Shown here: piece after piece, positions 29,469 to 36,920 of the stretch
Layout of the letters: every line of letters begins with the position of its first letter
How positions within the stretch are numbered: the stretch's first letter is position 1
Assembly: GCA_027489335.1 (NCBI GenBank)
Contig: JAIXZX010000006.1
Coordinates: 18,501-82,500, forward strand
Reading direction: 5' to 3'
DNA: 64,000 nucleotides
Origin: Caulobacteraceae bacterium
GTDB lineage: Bacteria; Pseudomonadota; Alphaproteobacteria; Caulobacterales; Caulobacteraceae
Program-made: the position numbers and the translations under genes
Notes under the pieces: model-generated
Seen by the model: the letters and a program-made list of their open reading frames with translations, nothing else
What the model was told of the DNA's origin: nothing
Databases searched by the model: none

Positions 29469-30341
29469 ATGGCTGGTCGTCTTGAGGGCAAGGTTGCGGT
29501 GATCACCGGCGGATGCTCCGGCATCGGCCTGGGTGCGGTGGAGCTGTTCATCGCCGAGGGCGCGAAGGTAGTGGCCGCCGACATTCAGGACGAAAAGGGC
29601 GCCATGCTGGAGGCGCGCTTTGGCGAGTCCGTCCGCTACGCCCACTGCGACGTGACCTCAGAGGACGACATCGTCGCCGCCCTGAAGCTCGCCGAAAGCG
29701 CCTTTGGCGGCCTCGACATCCTGTTCAACAACGCCGGCATCTCCGATCGCATGGGCGCGATCACCGAGGTCACCGCCGAGGGCTGGGACTGGATCTTCTC
29801 GGTGCTGGTCCGCGGGCCGGCTCTGGGCATGAAGCACGCCGCTCCGATGATGATCGCCCGCGGCGGCGGCTCGATCATCAACACCGCCTCGATCGCCGGT
29901 CTGCAGGCGGGCTTTGGCCCCATCGCCTACTCCACAGCCAAGGCCGGAGTCATCCATATGAGCCGGGTGGCCGCCGCCCAGCTGTCGCGCCAGAAGGTGC
30001 GGGTCAACGCCATCTGCCCGGGCCTGATCGCCACCTCGATCTTCGGCGCCTCCCTCGGTCTTCCCCGCGAGGTGGCCGACCAGATGGCCGCCCGGGTCGA
30101 ACAGGGCGCCGCCAGCGTCCAGCCGGTCCCCAAGGCCGGCCTGCCGGCCGATATCGCTCAGGCCGCCCTCTACCTCGCCTCGGACGCCTCAGCCTTTGTC
30201 TCAGGGACCCATCTGGTGGTGGACGGCGGCATCACGGTCGGCGGTCGCCACAGCTGGGATACGACCTCACCCTCGCCCTTTGCGCAGATGTTCGGCGAGG
30301 ACTCGCCCTTCGCGCCCCCCGCCGCGCCCACGGCCTCGTGA
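29469..30341 (+). CDS. Short-chain dehydrogenase/reductase (SDR)
   Basis: The 290-aa protein shows the classical SDR pattern: nucleotide-binding VITGGCSGIGLGAVE (TGxxxGxG), NNAG (LFNNAGISD), the active-site Ser in INTASIAGL, and YSTAKAGV (YxxxK). CPGLIATSIF and a C-terminal VVDGGITVGG follow. A tail of about 25 residues (SWDTTSPSPFAQMFGEDSPF) goes past the usual end. GGGGAG precedes the ATG at 29469. The EamA-type transporter starts 10 nt after its stop. The substrate is unknown. Confidence 0.93.
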   Translation: MAGRLEGKVAVITGGCSGIGLGAVELFIAEGAKVVAADIQDEKGAMLEARFGESVRYAHCDVTSEDDIVAALKLAESAFGGLDILFNNAGISDRMGAITEVTAEGWDWIFSVLVRGPALGMKHAAPMMIARGGGSIINTASIAGLQAGFGPIAYSTAKAGVIHMSRVAAAQLSRQKVRVNAICPGLIATSIFGASLGLPREVADQMAARVEQGAASVQPVPKAGLPADIAQAALYLASDASAFVSGTHLVVDGGITVGGRHSWDTTSPSPFAQMFGEDSPFAPPAAPTAS

Positions 30342-30351
30342 GGCAAGGCGG

Positions 30352-31275
30352 TTGAGCGAGGCGACACCCTCCCGCGCGCCGCTTGCGCCCAATGTCCACG
30401 GGGCCCTGTGGATGGTGGCCTCGGCGCTCGGATTCACCGTGATGACGACGCTCATCAAGTTCCTGGGCGACGACTATCCGGCGGCCTTGCAGACCTTCTA
30501 CCGGCAGGTGGCGGGGTTCGCGATCCTCATCCCGTTCATCGTCAGTCGCCGGGGGGCGGCCTTCGCCACCACGCGCCCGGGCATCCTGCTGTTCCGCTCG
30601 GCGGCTGGCACGCTGGGGATGATCCTGTCCTTCTACGCCTTCCAGAAGATGCCCCTGGCCGACGCCAATGCGCTGTCGTTCACCCGCACCCTGTGGCTGG
30701 TGCCGCTGGCCTTCTTCATCGTACGCGAGCCTGTGGGGCCGATGCGGATCGGCGCGGCCCTGGTTGGGTTCGCCGGCGTGCTGATCATGGTCAGGCCAGG
30801 CGCCGGCGGCGAGTTCGCCATCGGCTGGCCGGCCGCAGCCATGCTGGCCTCGTCCTTCCTGTTCGCGCTGACCATCACCGGCATGAAGGTAATGACGCGC
30901 GATCACAGCCCCATGGTGCTGCTGGTCTGGTCGGCGACGCTGGGCCTGGTCTTCGCCCTGCCCGGCGCCCTGTTCGTCTGGCGCTGGCCCGAGCCCTTCG
31001 ACCTGTTCCTTCTGTGCGTCATGGGGGTGGTCGGCACCCTGACCCAGGGCTTCTACATCAAGGGCATGTCCATAGGCGACGCCGGCGCCATGGCGCCGAT
31101 CGACTATATCCGGCTGGTCTTCGCCGCCGGCGCCGGCTTTCTGCTGTTCAATGAGTTGCCCACCATCTGGACCCTGATCGGCGCGGCCGTGGTGGTGATC
31201 TCCACCCTCTCCATCACCTGGCGCGAGCAGCAGCTCGCAAAACAGGCCCGGATCAGGGCGGCGGCGGAGGTCTAG
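30352..31275 (+). CDS. EamA/DMT-family transporter
   Basis: The protein has ten membrane helices in two EamA repeats, with an inner motif PLADANALSFTRTLWLVPLA and PIDYIRLVFAAGAGFLLFNE. Such permeases export metabolites or amino acids, substrate unknown. The track start at 30196 lies inside the SDR gene, so I choose the TTG at 30352 (LSEATPSRAPLAPNVHGALW), preceded by AAGGCGG, giving 307 aa. The last 4 nt overlap the convergent DUF1232 gene. Confidence 0.88.
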   Translation: MSEATPSRAPLAPNVHGALWMVASALGFTVMTTLIKFLGDDYPAALQTFYRQVAGFAILIPFIVSRRGAAFATTRPGILLFRSAAGTLGMILSFYAFQKMPLADANALSFTRTLWLVPLAFFIVREPVGPMRIGAALVGFAGVLIMVRPGAGGEFAIGWPAAAMLASSFLFALTITGMKVMTRDHSPMVLLVWSATLGLVFALPGALFVWRWPEPFDLFLLCVMGVVGTLTQGFYIKGMSIGDAGAMAPIDYIRLVFAAGAGFLLFNELPTIWTLIGAAVVVISTLSITWREQQLAKQARIRAAAEV

Positions 31276-31706
31276 CTCTTTTCCTGGTCCTGCGATTGCC
31301 GGTCCAGGAAGGCCTGAGCCTCGGCCTTGTGGCGGGGTTTTACATAGCGGCCCACCAGGGCCAGCATGGTCCCGAATACGGCCGCGTCGTCGGTGAAGCC
31401 CACCACCGCCAGCACGTCTGGGATCGCATCGGCGGGCATGACGAAATAGGCCAGCCCGGCCAGCATCATGCCTTTGGCCGCGCTTGGGGTGGCCGGATCG
31501 CGGGCGCAGAACCAGACGGCGATGGCGTCGGCGGCGAAGGGGATCTTCGAGGCCGTCCGCACGATCTTGGGCCAGAAGCCCCGCCGGACCCGCTCTTCGT
31601 TGACCTTGACCACCGCGGGCACGAGGGCCCGCTTCGGGTCCAGCGCCTGGGCCGGATCAAATCCGTCGGTCTTGACGTCGGGTGATACTTTAGGCCGCGC
31701 GATCAT
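31272..31706 (-). CDS. DUF1232 (YkvA-like) membrane protein
   Basis: The 144-aa protein has the DUF1232 core: AAKGMMLAGLAYFVMPADAIPDVLAVVGFTDDAAVF, in which the F/PAD-IPD pattern is the signature. One or two membrane segments are predicted. A soluble N-terminal part (about residues 1-65) precedes it. Function is unknown. It is convergent with the transporter gene, overlapping by 4 nt, and divergent from the next SDR gene. Confidence 0.88.
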   Translation of the reverse strand: MIARPKVSPDVKTDGFDPAQALDPKRALVPAVVKVNEERVRRGFWPKIVRTASKIPFAADAIAVWFCARDPATPSAAKGMMLAGLAYFVMPADAIPDVLAVVGFTDDAAVFGTMLALVGRYVKPRHKAEAQAFLDRQSQDQEKS

Positions 31707-31761
31707 CAGGATAAGCCAGTTTCAGGTTGCATCATTAAACGCATCAGGAGGCGTAGCGTCC

Positions 31762-32544
31762 ATGAAACTTGATTCCTCTGTCGCCGCCGTCGTCACGGGC
31801 GGCGCATCGGGCCTCGGCGAGGCCACGGTCCGCGCTCTGGCCGCCCATGGGGTGAAGGTCGCCATCTTCGACATGAACGCCGAAAAGGGCGAAGCGGTCG
31901 CAAAAGATGTCGGCGGCGTGTTCTGCAAGGTCGATGTCACCGACGACGCCACGGTCGAGGCCGGCTTCGAAAAGGCCCGCGCCGCCCACGGTCAGGAGCG
32001 GATCCTGATCAACTGCGCGGGCACCGGCTTCGCCGCCAAGACCGCCAGCCGTGACAAGGCCACCGGCGAGACCAAGTCTCACCCGATCGCCATCTTCGAG
32101 AAGATCGTCCAGATCAACCTGGTCGGCACCTTCCGCTGCGTGGCCAAGGCCGCCCAGGGCATGCTGTCCCTGGAGCCCCTGGAAGATGGCGAGCGTGGCG
32201 TGATCGTCAACACCGCTTCTGTGGCCGCCGTCGATGGTCAGGTGGGCCAGGCGGCCTATTCGGCCTCCAAGGGCGGCGTGGTCGGCATGACCCTGCCGAT
32301 CGCCCGGGACCTGATGAACGACGGCATCCGGGTGAACACCATCCTGCCTGGCATCTTCAACACCCCGCTGATGAACGCCGCGCCGGAAAACGTGAAGGCC
32401 GCCCTGGCCGCCTCGGTGCCCTTCCCCAAGCGTCTGGGCAATGCCGAGGAATACGCCTCCCTGGCTGTGGAAATGTGCCGCAATGGCTACTTCAACGGCG
32501 AACATGTCCGCCTCGACGGCGCCATCCGCATGCCGCCGCGCTAA
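31762..32544 (+). CDS. HSD10-like 3-hydroxyacyl-CoA dehydrogenase (SDR)
   Basis: The 260-aa SDR has VVTGGASGLGEATVRALAAHG, NCAGTGFA, an active-site Ser in VNTASVAAVDG and YSASKGGVVG. ILPGIFNTPLMNAAPENVK and the NAEEYASLAVEM ending are characteristic of type 2 (HSD10) 3-hydroxyacyl-CoA dehydrogenases, which act on 2-methyl-3-hydroxybutyryl-CoA in isoleucine and fatty acid breakdown. AGGAGG precedes the ATG at 31762. A strong hairpin follows the stop. Confidence 0.9.
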   Translation: MKLDSSVAAVVTGGASGLGEATVRALAAHGVKVAIFDMNAEKGEAVAKDVGGVFCKVDVTDDATVEAGFEKARAAHGQERILINCAGTGFAAKTASRDKATGETKSHPIAIFEKIVQINLVGTFRCVAKAAQGMLSLEPLEDGERGVIVNTASVAAVDGQVGQAAYSASKGGVVGMTLPIARDLMNDGIRVNTILPGIFNTPLMNAAPENVKAALAASVPFPKRLGNAEEYASLAVEMCRNGYFNGEHVRLDGAIRMPPR

Positions 32545-32553
32545 GACCGAGAT

Positions 32554-32578
32554 CGCAGCCGGGGTTTCCCCGGCTGCG
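32554..32578 (+). terminator. Hairpin after the HSD10-like gene
   Basis: CGCAGCCGGGG and CCCCGGCTGCG form an 11-bp perfect stem around a TTT loop, 10 nt after the SDR stop codon. There is no T-tract, but the stem is strong and well placed for a 3' end. Confidence 0.65.
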
Positions 32579-32589
32579 ACGTTGCGCCA

Positions 32590-32624
32590 CAGTGAGGGGC
32601 TGAAGTAGCAAAAATCCCTCACTG
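32590..32624. promoter_or_regulatory. Inverted repeat just upstream of the kinase gene
   Basis: CAGTGAGGG and CCCTCACTG are perfect 9-bp arms separated by 17 nt. The right arm ends 2 nt before the GTG at 32627 and 14 nt before the ATG at 32639. It could be a protein operator or a stem that hides the ribosome site. Confidence 0.45.
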
Positions 32625-32638
32625 GGGTGCGTATCCAA

Positions 32639-34957
32639 ATGATGGCCACCTGGGCCCAGCGTTTCGCCACCGCCATCGAGCGGCCTGCGATCGCCTATGG
32701 GATGGTCGCCGGTGCGGTCGCCGTCGCGACAGCCGCACAAGGCGTCATTGAACTCGCCCTGACCGCGCCGCCCGCCTTCATGATCTACTTTCCGGCGATC
32801 ATCTTCGCCACCGTGGTCGCTGGCGCCCGGGGCGGAATGACGGCCGTCGGACTGAGCGCCTTGGTGGCGGCCTCGCTCTGGCCGGCCGAAGCCCGGGCAG
32901 GGACCAGTCTGCCGGTGGCCTTGGGTCTGTTCGTGCTCACAGGCGCCCTGACGGTCGCCCTGGCCAAGCCCCTGCGGGTGGCGATCCGGCGCGGGGCCAA
33001 GGTTCAGGAACGGTTTCGCCTGGCCCAGCAGGCGGCCAAGGACAGCTTCGTCATCCTCGACCCCGTCTATCAGAACGGTGCCCTGGCGGATTTCGTCTGG
33101 GTCTACGCCAATGCGGCGGCCGACCGGATGGCGCCGGCCGGGGTCGAGACCCTGGTGGGCCGCCGGGTGCGCGAGGTGTTTCCCGACGAAACCGGGCAGG
33201 ACATGTTTGAGCGCCTGAGCCGGGCGCTGACCCAGGATGAGCCCGATGATGTGGAGGTGCTGCGGGTCATCGACGGCCAGGAGCACTGGGTCCGCTCCAG
33301 CGCCCTTAGGGCCGGGGCCGGGGTGGCGGTCACCTTCCGCGATGTCACCGAACTGCGGCGAACGGTGGAGACCCTGCGCCGGGGGGAAGCGCGGGTGCGC
33401 GCCTTCATCGAATCCCTGCCGCAACTGATGTGGGTCAGCGACGCCCAGGGCGCCTGGACCTTCGCCAGCCCCCAGTGGAACGACTTCACCGGCGGCGCGC
33501 CGGGCTCGGCCCTGGGCGAGGGCTGGCTGCAGTCTGTCCACCCCGAAGACCGCGACGCCGTGGCCGAGGCCTGGCGCCAGGCGGTCAACGGGGCCTTGCC
33601 CTTCGCCCCGGAGTTCCGCCTGCAGCGGGCCGATGGCGCCTGGCGGTGGTTCCACGGCCGGGCCGCCGTCCTGCCGGACGCCGCCGGCGGGGTCCGCAGC
33701 TGGTTCGGCTCGGCCTCCGACATCACCGAGGTGGTCGAGGCCCGTCAGGACCTGGAAGCTCGGGTCGCCGAACGGACTCGCGACCTTGAGGCGAGCCTGG
33801 AGGCCCGGGCCCGCACTGAGGCGGCGCTGGCCCAGGCCCAGCGGCTGGAGACGGTGGGCCGGCTCACGGGCGGGGTGGCGCACGATTTCAACAACCTGCT
33901 GACCGTGGTCATCGGCGGTCTGGACATGATGCTGAAGGACCCGGCCGACACGGCGCGGGTCACTCGCCTCGCCAGCGCCGCCTTGGACGCCGGCCGCCGG
34001 GGCGAGCGGCTGACGCGCCAGCTTCTGGCCTTTTCCCGCCGCCAGGAGCTGCGCCTCGACAATCTGGCGGTGGCGCCGCTGGTCGAGCAGATCGAGCCCC
34101 TGGTCCGCCGGGCAGCCGGCGAGGCCGTCGCCCTGACCATCGATTGCCCGCCGCAGGTGGGGGCGGCGAGGCTGGACGCCGCCCAGTTCGAGGCGGCCCT
34201 GCTGAACCTTGTGGTCAACGCGGCCGACGCCACCCCGCCCGGCGGCGAGATCCGGATTGAGGCCGCGCGGCTGGCCTTGGTCGAGGGCCAGGTGCATGAG
34301 GCGCCGGCTGGCGACTATGTCCGCCTGTCGGTGAGCGATACGGGGTCGGGCATGGCGCCCGACGTGCTCGAACATGTCTTCGAGCCCTTTTTCACCACCA
34401 AGGAGACCGGCAAGGGGACGGGGCTTGGCCTCGCCCAGGTCTATGGCTTCATCCGCCAGTGCGGCGGGGTGGTCGATGTGCGCAGCGCTCCAGGCGAGGG
34501 GACGACGATCAGCCTCTACCTGCCGGCCGCCGACCGCGCCGACGCCGTCGCGCCCGAGCTTGAGGCGCCCCCGGTCGCCGTCGGAATGGATGGCTTGCGC
34601 GTCCTGCTCGTCGAGGATGACGATGCGGTCCGCGCGGTCACCCACAGCCTGCTGGACGAGTTCGGCTGCCGGGTGGAGACGGCGGTCAACGGGGTCGAGG
34701 CCTTGCGGCGCCTCGGCCAGAATGCGGACTTCGATCTTGTTCTGTCGGACATCGTCATGCCCGGCGGCGTCAGCGGCGTTGATCTCGCCCGGCGGTTGAA
34801 GGCGGCCCATCCTGACCTGCCCGTGGTGCTGACCACTGGCTACAGTGGCGAGACCCTGGATGACCCGGGCGAGGCGCGAGCCTGGCCCATTCTCCGCAAG
34901 CCCTTCCGGGCCGAACAGCTCAGCGCCATGGTCCGCCAGGCGGCCGGCGTGGCCTAA
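32639..34957 (+). CDS. Membrane-bound PAS hybrid histidine kinase
   Basis: The 772-aa protein has an N-terminal membrane domain of four helices with the DUF4118-like run AFMIYFPAIIFATVVAGARGG, two PAS regions (about 130-240, and 250-370 with ESLPQLMWVSDAQGAW), a coiled coil, the His box GGVAHDFNNLLTVVIGGLD, a GHKL ATPase (NLVVNAADAT, DTGSGM, GTGLGLAQVYG) and a C-terminal receiver (VEDDDAVR, LSDIVMPGG, LRKPF). The DFNNLL His box is the type also found in CckA, but the overall layout is that of general hybrid kinases. In-frame starts are GTG 32627 and ATG 32639. Confidence 0.92.
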   Translation: MMATWAQRFATAIERPAIAYGMVAGAVAVATAAQGVIELALTAPPAFMIYFPAIIFATVVAGARGGMTAVGLSALVAASLWPAEARAGTSLPVALGLFVLTGALTVALAKPLRVAIRRGAKVQERFRLAQQAAKDSFVILDPVYQNGALADFVWVYANAAADRMAPAGVETLVGRRVREVFPDETGQDMFERLSRALTQDEPDDVEVLRVIDGQEHWVRSSALRAGAGVAVTFRDVTELRRTVETLRRGEARVRAFIESLPQLMWVSDAQGAWTFASPQWNDFTGGAPGSALGEGWLQSVHPEDRDAVAEAWRQAVNGALPFAPEFRLQRADGAWRWFHGRAAVLPDAAGGVRSWFGSASDITEVVEARQDLEARVAERTRDLEASLEARARTEAALAQAQRLETVGRLTGGVAHDFNNLLTVVIGGLDMMLKDPADTARVTRLASAALDAGRRGERLTRQLLAFSRRQELRLDNLAVAPLVEQIEPLVRRAAGEAVALTIDCPPQVGAARLDAAQFEAALLNLVVNAADATPPGGEIRIEAARLALVEGQVHEAPAGDYVRLSVSDTGSGMAPDVLEHVFEPFFTTKETGKGTGLGLAQVYGFIRQCGGVVDVRSAPGEGTTISLYLPAADRADAVAPELEAPPVAVGMDGLRVLLVEDDDAVRAVTHSLLDEFGCRVETAVNGVEALRRLGQNADFDLVLSDIVMPGGVSGVDLARRLKAAHPDLPVVLTTGYSGETLDDPGEARAWPILRKPFRAEQLSAMVRQAAGVA

Positions 34958-34963
34958 CTGCGC

Positions 34964-36445
34964 CTATCGCCGCCGCAACCCGCCCAGCATGCCGCGGACG
35001 ATTTCCCGACCGATCTGACTGCCCACAGTGCGCAGCACCGACTTGGTGAAGGCTTCGCCCAGGCTCTGGCGACTTCCACCCCCGCTGCTGCGGCTCCGGC
35101 GGGCCGGGTCGCGGGGTTCGGGCGCCGCCTTGGCCGGCGGGGCTGCGACGGCGCTCTCGGCCGCCCGGGCCTGCAGGCGCTCATGGGCGGACTCACGGTC
35201 CTTCGGCTCATCATAGAGGCCCCGCACGGGGCTCTGGGCCATCAGGGCGGTTCGTTCCGCCGTCGTGGCTGGGCCAAGCCGTGAGGCGGGGGGGCGGATC
35301 AGCGTCTTCTGGACGACGCAGGGCGCACCCTTCTCATCGAGGAGCGAGACCAGGGCCTCGCCGACGCCCAGGCCCTGGATCGCCTCGGCGGTGTCGAAGT
35401 CCGGATTGGCGCGGAACGATTGGGCCGCGGCGCGCAGGCCCTTCTGGTCGGCGGGCGTATAGGCCCGCAGGGCGTGCTGGATGCGGTTGCCCAGCTGGCC
35501 AAGCACGCTGTCGGGGATGTCGGCGGGGTTCTGGGTGACGAAATAGACCCCGACCCCCTTGGAGCGGATCAAGCGGACCACCTGTTCGACCTTTTCCAGC
35601 AGGCCCTTCGGCGCGTCACGGAACAGCAGGTGCGCTTCGTCAAAAAAGAAGGCCAGGCGGGGCTTTTCGGGGTCCCCCACCTCGGGCAGCTCCTCGAACA
35701 GCTCCGACAGCAGCCACAGGAGGAAGGTGGCGTAGAGCCTCGGCGAATTGATCAGCCGGTCGGCGGCCAGGATGTTCACATGGCCGCGGCCAGACCCATC
35801 CACCCGCATAAGGTCAGACAGGGCGAGCGCCGGCTCGCCGAAGAAGCCCGCGGCGCCCTGGTCTTCCAGCACCAGAAGCTTGCGCCGGATCGCCGCCAGG
35901 CTGGTCTTGGCCACCGCCCCGTAGCGGGCGCTGATGTCGGCGGCGTTGTCGCCCACAAAGCCCAGCACCGCCTGCAGATCTTTGAGGTCGAGCAGCAGCA
36001 GGCCTTCTTCGTCAGCGACCCGGAAGGCGACGGTCAGCACGCCCTCCTGGACGTCGTTCAGCTCCAGCATCCGCGACAGCAGCAGAGGGCCCATCTCCGA
36101 GACGGTGGCGCGGATCGGATGCCCCTGCTCGCCGAACAGGTCCCAGAACACGGTCGGGGCGCCCAATGGGGCGATCTCTAGGCCCATCTTGGCGGCCCGG
36201 GCGATGAGCTTTTCATTGGGGGCGCCGGCCATGGCGACCCCGGACAGGTCGCCCTTCACATCGGCGGCGAAGACCGGCACGCCCGCGTCAGAGAGGCCCT
36301 GGGCCAGGATCTGCAGGGTCACGGTCTTGCCTGTGCCGGTGGCGCCGGCCACCAAGCCGTGGCGGTTCGCCCGGTCCAGCCGGAGAAACAGGGTCTCCTC
36401 GCCCCCCAGGCCCACCAGAACACCCTCTGCGCCGCTCGCCGTCAT
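34964..36445 (-). CDS. HerA-like ATPase, DUF853 (YjgR) family
   Basis: The 493-aa protein begins with a FtsK/HerA-type P-loop VAGATGTGKTVTLQILAQGLS and has Walker B LAFFFDEAHLLFRDAP, then RLIRSKGVGVYFVTQNPADIP and LGNRIQHALRAYTPADQK. This is the DUF853/YjgR family of predicted NTPases. The C-terminal 90 residues are charged and low-complexity with a RSRSSGGGSRQS stretch, then GSQIGREIVRGMLGGL. No partner nuclease (NurA) is nearby, so a DNA-end resection role is not supported. GGGGGAGA precedes the ATG. Confidence 0.9.
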   Translation of the reverse strand: MTASGAEGVLVGLGGEETLFLRLDRANRHGLVAGATGTGKTVTLQILAQGLSDAGVPVFAADVKGDLSGVAMAGAPNEKLIARAAKMGLEIAPLGAPTVFWDLFGEQGHPIRATVSEMGPLLLSRMLELNDVQEGVLTVAFRVADEEGLLLLDLKDLQAVLGFVGDNAADISARYGAVAKTSLAAIRRKLLVLEDQGAAGFFGEPALALSDLMRVDGSGRGHVNILAADRLINSPRLYATFLLWLLSELFEELPEVGDPEKPRLAFFFDEAHLLFRDAPKGLLEKVEQVVRLIRSKGVGVYFVTQNPADIPDSVLGQLGNRIQHALRAYTPADQKGLRAAAQSFRANPDFDTAEAIQGLGVGEALVSLLDEKGAPCVVQKTLIRPPASRLGPATTAERTALMAQSPVRGLYDEPKDRESAHERLQARAAESAVAAPPAKAAPEPRDPARRSRSSGGGSRQSLGEAFTKSVLRTVGSQIGREIVRGMLGGLRRR

Positions 36446-36920
36446 CCCCGTCTCCCCCTGGGTTCAGCGTCAGGCTAGCGGCCTGAACCCGGATCGACCA
36501 GCCGCGGCGTCAATCTCCGCGCAGAGGTATTTTCATCCCCGGTGGCCCGGTCGAGTTGCGATAATCTGCCCGTCTCTGTGCGGCATGTCGGCGCCGCCGT
36601 GCAAGCCGATTGACGGGGCGCCGGGGCCGAAGGACAGTCGGAGAATCACTGAGCCTCGCGCTCAGGGGGCCGTCGTCGGGCCTGTCCGCTCGGCGGAGCC
36701 GAAGCCCGCGGCCCAGAACCCATGGATGGCAGGTCTTCCCTTTGACGTTTGAACACCTATCTCAGGACCTGTCGGGGATCGCCCGTCCCCGGCCTCAGAG
36801 CGTCGCCCCGCAAGGGACGCCGACGCGACGAGCCCCCAGGGTTCCGCCGGTCCCCCCCGTCGGAACCAAACGCCGCCGGATCCTCTCCTCCGGCGGCGTT
36901 CTGGTGAAAGGGAGACTGCC
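36446..36920. other. Long intergenic leader upstream of gdhZ
   Basis: This 475-nt stretch between divergent genes holds no gene I can support; the ORFs in the track here lack ribosome sites and family features. Its 3' part carries two tandem hairpins, described separately. The rest probably contains the promoters of the DUF853 gene and gdhZ, but no clear box stands out. Confidence 0.6.
36840..36900 (+). promoter_or_regulatory. Tandem hairpins in the gdhZ leader
   Basis: The first hairpin has arms GGTTCCG and CGGAACC around 14 nt (36840-36867). The second has arms AACGCCGCCGGA and TCCGGCGGCGTT, a perfect 12-bp stem around 8 nt (36869-36900). The second ends 20 nt before the gdhZ start codon and directly before its AAAGGGAG ribosome site. 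They could act as an attenuator or control translation; there is no upstream gene on this strand to terminate. Confidence 0.5.

Noticed and set aside
32492-34810. 772-codon ORF on the minus strand
   Set aside because: It is antisense to the hybrid kinase gene and rich in Gly/His/Gln, typical of a shadow.
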